This document shows, piece by piece, positions 31,186 to 38,379 of a DNA stretch of 44,851 nucleotides. Position 1 is the first letter of the stretch; every line of letters starts with the position of its first letter. Both the position numbers and the translations under genes were made by a program. The notes below the pieces were generated by a model. The model worked only from the letters and a program-made list of their open reading frames with translations. It was not told the DNA's origin and made no database searches. This DNA comes from an uncultured Lachnospiraceae bacterium (GTDB taxonomy: Bacteria > Bacillota_A > Clostridia > Lachnospirales > Lachnospiraceae): assembly GCA_910587495.1 (NCBI GenBank), contig CAJUMT010000004.1:1-44851 (forward strand). The letters run 5' to 3'.

Positions 31186-32479
31186 ACTCTCTGCTCCTTA
31201 ATAGTTTTTTCAAGCTGCCAATCAGATACAGAGATCCTACGCAGAATAAGATCCCGTTTCCTCTTTTGTCAAGGGCCGTTTTGAATGCTTCCGGTATGGA
31301 AGCAATCTCCTGCACCGGCTGATTTGTATATCTTTTGAAAATCTCCGCCAGTTCTCCCGACGGAACATGACGATCGCATGCAATCTGGGTAACTATCACA
31401 CTCTCAAAAGAAATATTTTCACAGATTGTCTTTATCATGCCCTCATAATCTTTCTCCTTTACGCAGGAGAACAACATGGTAACTTTCGTATCTCTCTGGA
31501 ATTTCCCGGCAGTTTTAACAAATTCTTCGATGCCGGAGTCATTGTGCGCGCCGTCTAAAATCACGCCCGGAAGCACAGTCTCCATACGGCCCTGCCAGCT
31601 CATCTTTTCCATTCCTTTGTGAATGTCTTCTTCTGTAAGACCTATATCCAGCACATGGGCAGCCGTCACCGCCTCCATGGCGTTCATGATCTGATATTCA
31701 GCCACACTGGAAATAGACACGTTCATAGGTAAATAATACCCAGTATCCATAAAAAAATCAATCGTTTTCTGGGTATTCATCAAAATTTTATACATATCCG
31801 GACGAATAGCATAGGCTTTCGCATGCATTTTTGCCGCTTTTTCAAGAATTACATCCTCCACATCTTTCCTTGTACCATCATATACCACAGGGCAGCCTTC
31901 TTTGATAATACCCGCCTTTTCCCCGGCGATCTGCGCGCAAGTGTCTCCCAGATATTCGGTGTGCTCCAGGCTGATGGAGGTGATCACAGTAACGAGCGGT
32001 TTTTCAATCACGTTGGTAGCGTCAAAGCGCCCTCCAAGTCCGGTCTCCAGAACCACATACTCCATCCCGCTTTTTTGAAAAATATAGATACCCATCAAAA
32101 ACAGCAGTTCAAAAAAAGTAGGATGGGCAAACCTTCCCGGCTTTTCCTTTAAAAGGTCATGAACCACGCCCATCACTGCCTCAAATGCTTCCAGAAACAA
32201 TTCGTCGGAAGCGGACTGCCCGCACAGCTGAAACCTTTCATTAATATCCACCAAGTGCGGAGAAGTGAATAGTCCCACTTTTTTTCCCGCCGTGACAAGA
32301 ATGGACGACAGATAGGCGCACACAGAACCTTTTCCATTGGATCCGGCCACATGAATCAGTTTCATTTTACGTTCCGGATGGCCCATGTAGGCCAGGACCA
32401 TCCTTGTATTTTCCAGTGTATTCTTTGTCGTAAACCTGGGCGTATCATCAATATACGCCACAGCCTCCTGATAATTCAT
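31178..32479 (-). CDS. folC: Folylpolyglutamate synthase / dihydrofolate synthase
   Basis: A 433-residue Mur-ligase-fold enzyme that adds glutamate to folates (and to dihydropteroate if bifunctional). The ATP loop HVAGSNGKGSVCAYL lies near residue 43. GLGGRFDATN and SLEHTEYLGDTCAQIAGEKA are family signatures, and LDGAHND begins the C-terminal domain. GGGGGAAT precedes the ATG at 32479, two bases after the valS stop, as in many Firmicutes (valS-folC pair). Confidence 0.94.
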   Translation of the reverse strand: MNYQEAVAYIDDTPRFTTKNTLENTRMVLAYMGHPERKMKLIHVAGSNGKGSVCAYLSSILVTAGKKVGLFTSPHLVDINERFQLCGQSASDELFLEAFEAVMGVVHDLLKEKPGRFAHPTFFELLFLMGIYIFQKSGMEYVVLETGLGGRFDATNVIEKPLVTVITSISLEHTEYLGDTCAQIAGEKAGIIKEGCPVVYDGTRKDVEDVILEKAAKMHAKAYAIRPDMYKILMNTQKTIDFFMDTGYYLPMNVSISSVAEYQIMNAMEAVTAAHVLDIGLTEEDIHKGMEKMSWQGRMETVLPGVILDGAHNDSGIEEFVKTAGKFQRDTKVTMLFSCVKEKDYEGMIKTICENISFESVIVTQIACDRHVPSGELAEIFKRYTNQPVQEIASIPEAFKTALDKRGNGILFCVGSLYLIGSLKKLLRSREYA

Positions 32480-32481
32480 CT

Positions 32482-35121
32482 TTATTCCCCCAGACCAGAC
32501 AGACGCCTTTTCACCTGATCCATCATTTGTGTGTACTTTTCCAGCTTTTCCTTTTCTTCCTGAATTTTGGCGGCGGGCGCTTTGCTCACAAACTTTTCAT
32601 TGTTCAGCATACCGTTTACACGCGCCAGTTCTTTTGTAAGACGAGCCTCTTCTTTCTTTAAGCGCTCCTTTTCTTTCTCGATATCCACCAGTTCCGCCAG
32701 AGGAATATAAATCGCCGCCTCAGGTATAATCGTGGACACTGCGTCCTTTGCGATACCCGCCTTGTCCGACTGAACCACCACTTCACCGGCAAAAGACAGT
32801 ACCGAGAAAAATACCTTGCCCCGTTCAAAAATGTCCCGCACCTTAGGATTCTCAGACACTACATAGACAGTAGCCTTTTTGCTGTTGGGCACATTCATAT
32901 TGGCGCGGACATTACGAATACCTCGAACGGCTTCTTTCATCGTCTCGATTTCATGTTCCTCGGAAGTAAACTCCCACTCCGCCTGATATCCGGGCCAGTC
33001 GGAAATCATGATGGATTCTTCCCCGGACAGATTGCAGAAAATCTCTTCTGTGATAAAAGGCATATACGGATGGAGCATTTTCAGGGCGTTGATTAAAACC
33101 TGTTTTAAAGTCCATAAAGCAGCATCCCGGGTGGCATCTTCTTTATTCCACAGACGGGGTTTTACCATCTCAATATACCAGTCGCAAAATTCGTCCCATA
33201 TAAAATCGTATATCTTCTGCACGGCAATGCCCAGTTCAAAACTGTCCATATTGTCGGTAACTTCCTTCGCCAGACGGTTTACTTTAGAAAGAATCCACCG
33301 ATCCGGGGCTGTGAGGCTGCCCATATCCACCATTTCCATGGAAAGTTCATCCGCCATGTTCATCATAATAAAACGGGATGCATTCCACACCTTATTTGCA
33401 AAATTACGGCTGGACTCCACACGCTCCATATAAAAGCGCATATCATTGCCAGGCGCATTGCCGGTCACCAGCGTCAGGCGCAGAGCGTCCGCGCCGTACT
33501 TGTCGATAATCTCCAGCGGGTCGATGCCGTTTCCGAGGGATTTACTCATCTTGCGTCCCTGTGAGTCTCTGACCAGTCCATGAATCAGCACATGATGGAA
33601 GGGACTTTTGCCGGTCTGCTCATATCCCGAAAATACCATGCGGATAACCCAGAAAAAGATAATATCATATCCGGTTACCAGCACGTCCGTGGGATAAAAA
33701 TAGTCCAGTTCTTCTGTTTTCTCAGGCCATCCTAATGTCGAGAAAGGCCACAGCGCAGAGGAAAACCATGTGTCCAGTGTATCCGGATCCTGGGTCAGAT
33801 GCGTGCATCCGCATTTAGGGCAGACAGCCGGCGCTTCTTTGGAGACAACAATTTCTCCGCAGTCATCACAGTAGTAAGCCGGTATCCTGTGTCCCCACCA
33901 GAGCTGACGGGAAATACACCAGTCACGAATATTTTCCAGCCAATGCAGGTAGATTTTGTCAAAGCGCTCCGGTACAAAGGTAAGCTCTCCGTTTTTTACC
34001 GCCTCCACGGCAGGTTTGGCCAGCTCTTCCATCTTTACAAACCACTGCTGTTTGATCAGGGGTTCCACCGTAGTCCCGCATCTGTCATGAGTACCTACAT
34101 TGTGGGAATGATCTGCCACCTTCACAAGAAGACCTTCTTTTTTAAGGTCCTCCACAATAGCTGCCCGGGCTTCGTAGCGTTCCATACCGTCATATCTGCT
34201 GCCAGGGCAAAAGATGGTGGCATCGTCATTCATCATATTGATCTCCGGCAGGTTATGTCTCTTTCCCACCTCAAAGTCGTTAGGATCATGTGCAGGCGTA
34301 ATCTTTACACAACCGGTACCGAACTCTTTATCCACATAGGGGTCTGCCACCACCGGAATCTCCCGATCTGTCAACGGTAGCTTTAATACTTTTCCGATCA
34401 AATGTTTATATCTTTCATCATCAGGATTCACTGCCACTGCCGTGTCGCCCAACATAGTCTCCGGACGGGTAGTCGCGATCTCCACATACCCGCTGCCGTC
34501 GGCGATAGGATAATTAATGTGCCAGAAATGCCCCGCCTGCTCTTCATGTTCTACTTCCGCATCGGAAATGGAAGTCTTGCACACCGGACACCAATTGATA
34601 ATTCGGGAGCCTTTATAAATATACCCTTTCTCATACAGACGGATAAACACTTCCTGGACAGCTTCTGAACAGCCTTCGTCCATAGTAAAGCGCTCTCTGT
34701 CCCAGTCGCAGGAAGAACCCAGCTTCTTAAGCTGATTAATGATTGCGCCGCCGTATTCTTCTTTCCACTGCCAGGCTCTTTTTAAAAATCCTTCCCGTCC
34801 AAGTTCATGTTTGTCAATACCCTCTTCTTTTAACTGATTCGTAACTTTTACTTCCGTAGAAATAGACGCATGATCCGTACCCGGCACCCACAATGCGTTA
34901 TATCCCTGCATTCTCTTATAACGAATTAAAATATCTTGAAGCGTCTCATCCAGCGCGTGCCCCATATGCAGTTTCCCTGTCACGTTTGGCGGCGGAATCA
35001 CAATGGTGAACGGTTTTTTATTTCTGTTCACTTCCGCATGAAAATATTTTCTACCCATCCATTTGGCGTAAGTACGGTCTTCGATAGCCGACGGATCATA
35101 AGTCTTCGCTAATTCTTTCAT
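32482..35121 (-). CDS. valS: Valyl-tRNA synthetase
   Basis: An 879-residue class I synthetase that charges tRNA-Val. HIGH motif as HMGHALDE, KMSKS in GRKMSKSLGNGIDP, the editing domain (TTRPETMLGDTAVAVNP), zinc-like cysteines in YYCDDCGE...CPKCGC, and the C-terminal coiled coil (LVDIEKEKERLKKEEARL onwards). The ATG at 35121 is preferred over a TTG two codons earlier; GAGAGG lies 7 bases upstream. Only 67 bases separate it from the CotH gene and no T-box leader can fit there, unlike many clostridial valS genes. Confidence 0.96.
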   Translation of the reverse strand: MKELAKTYDPSAIEDRTYAKWMGRKYFHAEVNRNKKPFTIVIPPPNVTGKLHMGHALDETLQDILIRYKRMQGYNALWVPGTDHASISTEVKVTNQLKEEGIDKHELGREGFLKRAWQWKEEYGGAIINQLKKLGSSCDWDRERFTMDEGCSEAVQEVFIRLYEKGYIYKGSRIINWCPVCKTSISDAEVEHEEQAGHFWHINYPIADGSGYVEIATTRPETMLGDTAVAVNPDDERYKHLIGKVLKLPLTDREIPVVADPYVDKEFGTGCVKITPAHDPNDFEVGKRHNLPEINMMNDDATIFCPGSRYDGMERYEARAAIVEDLKKEGLLVKVADHSHNVGTHDRCGTTVEPLIKQQWFVKMEELAKPAVEAVKNGELTFVPERFDKIYLHWLENIRDWCISRQLWWGHRIPAYYCDDCGEIVVSKEAPAVCPKCGCTHLTQDPDTLDTWFSSALWPFSTLGWPEKTEELDYFYPTDVLVTGYDIIFFWVIRMVFSGYEQTGKSPFHHVLIHGLVRDSQGRKMSKSLGNGIDPLEIIDKYGADALRLTLVTGNAPGNDMRFYMERVESSRNFANKVWNASRFIMMNMADELSMEMVDMGSLTAPDRWILSKVNRLAKEVTDNMDSFELGIAVQKIYDFIWDEFCDWYIEMVKPRLWNKEDATRDAALWTLKQVLINALKMLHPYMPFITEEIFCNLSGEESIMISDWPGYQAEWEFTSEEHEIETMKEAVRGIRNVRANMNVPNSKKATVYVVSENPKVRDIFERGKVFFSVLSFAGEVVVQSDKAGIAKDAVSTIIPEAAIYIPLAELVDIEKEKERLKKEEARLTKELARVNGMLNNEKFVSKAPAAKIQEEKEKLEKYTQMMDQVKRRLSGLGE

Positions 35122-35188
35122 AAACAATCCTCTCTCCTGTCATCATTTCTGTATTTTATCTAGTTTTACCACAAAAGCCATCCGATTT

Positions 35189-36946
35189 TTATGGCTCTGT
35201 GACCAACTGCACATATATCGTTTCCCCGTCATAACTTTCGTCCAGCAAAAGTTCCCGGGTATCTGTCTGCTTCCCGTTTACGATCCAGCCAAGGATATCC
35301 TTTCCTTCTTTCGAGCTGGCTGTAAGTGTCAGGGGGTAATTATGATAGTAATTCCCTGTATAGCTTTTCCCGCTTTCTATTTGTATCTGTCCAAAGGAAA
35401 TTTCTGCGTCGCCCGGCGCCTCCACCCGCAAAGTATACGGATAATTTGCACCCAGATGCTCCTTAAGCCCCTCATGTACGCGCCTACAGCTTTCCGCGAC
35501 CGCCTGTTCCATCTTCTGCACCGCATCCTGCTGCCTTTTTTGCTTATCTTTTGCATAATACATCTTAATAGTACGCGAGAGCTTCTGATTTTCTTCCTCC
35601 ACAATCTGCAGCACATGTTCTTCTTTAAATATTGTAGCTGTCAGATCACAGACCATATTGACAAACTGGGTCCGATACAGCTCAGACTGCATCAGAAGAT
35701 AAAACGTATCGTTGATATCCTCCATAGGATCTTCCATCAAATAGTCAAACACATTTGTAATTTCCAGGTCTGACGTATCCTGATAGGCGGCATCCAGGTC
35801 GTAAAGAAAGAAGCGGACCCTGCCGTCCCCATAGGGGCTGCTGCTGGTTTCTTTACATCTCCAGGACAGGAAATTATGAAAAGGCCAGTCCACATTGTTC
35901 ATGATCATATTCATTCCATAATGCTTTAACAAATCAGTCATGTCCACGGACTGCTCTAACGCCTGCTGCCTTTCCGGGTTATTCAGATCCTGGTGAAGTC
36001 TCCCATAATACCCGCCAAATCGGGAGCTGTTGATCTCATTCGGCTCAAATTTCTCAATATCGTCTTTCTGCGTCCCGATTGCATGCGCCGTATTGTAGCG
36101 GCTGTATTTTTCCTGAAGCTGTATGATTCCGTAATATTCCCCATTTAAAAATAAAATTCCCGGTCTCGCTCCCACGCAAAGAATACCGGCTTCTTTCCCC
36201 AGACGGCTCACCACATTCCATTTAAGCATGGTTCCTTCATGGTCGGAACCTCCATTTCTTAATACCAGCCGATTGTAAGACTGCCCGCTTTGATTGCCCG
36301 CCATATCCGTGTCAAAAAAATCATAGTCAAAAGTCGGATGCTCTCTGTCATAGACAGAATCAGCAATCAACTTAATACTTTTCTGATCATAAGTCCGCGA
36401 GCCATTGCCGGAAACGGCAATCCCGGTCCCCTGGGCAAGCATAGCCGCACCGTCGGCCTCGTAAAATTCCACATAAGCGGGACGATCCCACTCACCTTCT
36501 TCCCCTTTTTCTGTATAGTTGGATAAAATCCCTGTCTCTTCGTCATACAAATCCTTTTTGTCCGCTGACAAGGATACCACCATCACATCAAACAATTCAG
36601 ATGCACCTGTCCCTACAAAATAAGTCTGCGTATATACCCTGCCAAGCTTCCCTCCATGTAAAAGGGCGGCTTTCACCACTGTCACATGGTTTGGAAGGCC
36701 TTCTTCTATAATGATCGGTTCCTGATAGATCTCCGACTGAAGCGTCGGCGTCTCCCCGTCCAGAGTATAATATATACTCCCCCCAAACAGGCCGCTGTGA
36801 AGCTCCAGATAAAAAGCTGATTCCTGAAAGGCGGACGGCTCTGAGAACCGGACGGCAGGTTCCCTGATTATGTAGCGAAGACAGGCTGCCAGACCGACTG
36901 CCAACGCCAGTATAACAATAACTGCAATTATATATTTTTTATTCAA
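35189..36946 (-). CDS. CotH-kinase family extracytoplasmic protein
   Basis: A 585-residue protein. A signal/anchor helix occupies residues 5-25. A chitobiase-C-like fold follows (GGSIYYTLDGETPT, about 55-110). The CotH kinase domain (about 115-490) shows GNGSRTYDQKSIKL, LRNGGSDHEG, FLNGEYYGIIQLQEKY and FFLYDLDAAYQ, the last holding the catalytic aspartate pair. The C terminus has a small beta domain with GWIVNGKQTDT. CotH proteins phosphorylate serines on spore coat proteins in Bacillus; in clostridia such proteins are often surface-linked. It starts with TTG at 36946, with AAGGAG upstream. It has its own promoter (37002-37030), may read through into valS, and is divergent from dapL. Confidence 0.85.
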   Translation of the reverse strand: MNKKYIIAVIVILALAVGLAACLRYIIREPAVRFSEPSAFQESAFYLELHSGLFGGSIYYTLDGETPTLQSEIYQEPIIIEEGLPNHVTVVKAALLHGGKLGRVYTQTYFVGTGASELFDVMVVSLSADKKDLYDEETGILSNYTEKGEEGEWDRPAYVEFYEADGAAMLAQGTGIAVSGNGSRTYDQKSIKLIADSVYDREHPTFDYDFFDTDMAGNQSGQSYNRLVLRNGGSDHEGTMLKWNVVSRLGKEAGILCVGARPGILFLNGEYYGIIQLQEKYSRYNTAHAIGTQKDDIEKFEPNEINSSRFGGYYGRLHQDLNNPERQQALEQSVDMTDLLKHYGMNMIMNNVDWPFHNFLSWRCKETSSSPYGDGRVRFFLYDLDAAYQDTSDLEITNVFDYLMEDPMEDINDTFYLLMQSELYRTQFVNMVCDLTATIFKEEHVLQIVEEENQKLSRTIKMYYAKDKQKRQQDAVQKMEQAVAESCRRVHEGLKEHLGANYPYTLRVEAPGDAEISFGQIQIESGKSYTGNYYHNYPLTLTASSKEGKDILGWIVNGKQTDTRELLLDESYDGETIYVQLVTEP

Positions 36947-37001
36947 AGACGACTCCTTATTTTTATGGCTTTATTGCTTATTGGCCTTTGTCGTTTAAAA
37001 T

Positions 37002-37030
37002 AGTTTAGACGGAAACAAATACTTTGTCAA
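37002..37030 (-). promoter_or_regulatory. Sigma-A promoter of the CotH gene
   Basis: Perfect TTGACA (37025-37030), 17-base spacer and TAAACT (37002-37007). It lies back-to-back with the dapL promoter, with 18 bases between the two -35 boxes. Confidence 0.7.
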
Positions 37031-37041
37031 GGGAAAGCAAG

Positions 37042-37078
37042 GGAGGTGTTGACACCTCCGCCCTGGTTTTGCTAAAAT
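37042..37078 (+). promoter_or_regulatory. dapL promoter with an inverted repeat over the -35 box
   Basis: TTGACA (37049-37054), 18-base spacer and TAAAAT (37073-37078). The -35 box is the centre of a perfect inverted repeat: GGAGGTG (37042-37048), loop TTGA, CACCTCC (37053-37059). This could be an operator for a repressor sensing lysine or cell-wall precursors; that is inference. Confidence 0.7.
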
Positions 37079-37125
37079 ACCCCTGAACCTATCATACCTT
37101 TAATAAAAGAAAGGACTGAACATAC

Positions 37126-38331
37126 ATGCCAAAGTTAAATGAGAATTATCTCAATCTGAAAGAAAGCTACTTATTCTCCGAGATCGCCCACCGTACGGCG
37201 GACTATATGAAAAAAAATCCGGAAAAAGGCGCGCAGATCATCCGTTTAGGAATCGGTGACGTGACAAGGCCTCTGGGAAAAGTTGTGCTAAACGCGCTGC
37301 ATGAAGGCGTGAACGCCATGTCCGCATCCGATACGTTCAAAGGCTACGGCCCGGAGCAAGGATACGAAGCGACCCGGAACGCCATCGCGGCTTATTATAA
37401 GAAAAACGGCGTGGATGTGGACGCGGACGCCATCTTTATCTCCGACGGCGCCAAGAGCGATACGGGAAATATCACAGACCTGTTCGGAAGCGGCAATGTC
37501 ATCCTGATCCCCGACCCGGTCTATCCGGTCTATGTGGACTCCAACATCATGCGCGGCAATACAATCACCTATATTTCCGGCAACGCAGAGAATCATTTTC
37601 TCCCGATGCCCGACAAAAACCAGCATGCGGATATCATCTATATCTGCTCCCCCAACAACCCCACCGGCGCATGTTACAATAAAGAACAGTTAAAAGAATG
37701 GGTGGATTATGCTTTGGCCAACGAAGCAATCATCCTGTTCGATTCTGCTTATGAAGCTTTTATCACTGACCCGGAACTTCCTCGGAGCATCTTCGCCATT
37801 GAGGGGGCAAAGAAATGCGCCATCGAGTTCTGCTCGCTGTCCAAGACCGCAGGTTTCACCGGGACCCGCTGCGGTTATACGGTCGTACCTAAAGAATTGG
37901 CCTTTACCGCTTCCACCGGGGCTGTGATGTCTTTAAACAATATGTGGAACCGCCGCCAGTGTACCAAATTCAACGGAACCTCTTACATTGTGCAAAAAGG
38001 AGCCGAAGTAGTCTTTTCAGAAGAAGGCATAAAAGAATGCCAGGAAAATATCCAGTATTATAAAAACAACGCCAAAGTGATCGCAGATACGCTGCAAAAA
38101 CTTGGCATCCGTTTCTTTGGAGGCATCAACTCCCCATACATCTGGTTTGAATGCCCCAACGGCATGGATTCCTGGACATGTTTTGACTTCCTCCTGACAA
38201 AAATCCAGGTAGTCGGCACGCCGGGCGCAGGCTTCGGTGAAAACGGGAAGAATTTCTTCCGGCTGACTTCTTTTGGAAATTATGAAAAAACAGTGGAAGC
38301 TATGGAACGGTTTGAAAAATTATTTGGCTAA
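37126..38331 (+). CDS. dapL: LL-diaminopimelate aminotransferase
   Basis: A 401-residue class I/II fold-type I aminotransferase. It makes LL-diaminopimelate from tetrahydrodipicolinate in one step, for lysine and peptidoglycan. Signatures are IRLGIGDVTRPLG, GYGPEQGYEA, CSPNNPTGACYN, and SLSKTAGFTGTRCGY with the pyridoxal-phosphate lysine. The N terminus (NENYLNLKESYLFSEIAHR) is the DapL-specific one. AAAGGA precedes the ATG. Monocistronic: promoter at 37042-37078, terminator at 38341-38366. The DapL route is typical of Clostridia, Chlamydiae and plants. Confidence 0.95.
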   Translation: MPKLNENYLNLKESYLFSEIAHRTADYMKKNPEKGAQIIRLGIGDVTRPLGKVVLNALHEGVNAMSASDTFKGYGPEQGYEATRNAIAAYYKKNGVDVDADAIFISDGAKSDTGNITDLFGSGNVILIPDPVYPVYVDSNIMRGNTITYISGNAENHFLPMPDKNQHADIIYICSPNNPTGACYNKEQLKEWVDYALANEAIILFDSAYEAFITDPELPRSIFAIEGAKKCAIEFCSLSKTAGFTGTRCGYTVVPKELAFTASTGAVMSLNNMWNRRQCTKFNGTSYIVQKGAEVVFSEEGIKECQENIQYYKNNAKVIADTLQKLGIRFFGGINSPYIWFECPNGMDSWTCFDFLLTKIQVVGTPGAGFGENGKNFFRLTSFGNYEKTVEAMERFEKLFG

Positions 38332-38340
38332 TTTATAAGA

Positions 38341-38366
38341 AGGCGCGCCCAATGCCCGGCGCGCCT
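38341..38366. terminator. dapL terminator
   Basis: Perfect arms AGGCGCGCC (38341-38349) and GGCGCGCCT (38358-38366) followed by TTTTG on the plus strand. It lies between two convergent genes and may serve both. Confidence 0.85.
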
Positions 38367-38379
38367 TTTGCTGTATTAT

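Noticed and set aside
33799..34380. Long plus-strand open frame opposite valS
   Set aside because: Shadow of a well-defined synthetase gene; no ribosome binding site or family resemblance.
35122..35188. T-box riboswitch upstream of valS
   Set aside because: The interval is far too short and has no T-box sequence or terminator/antiterminator pair.
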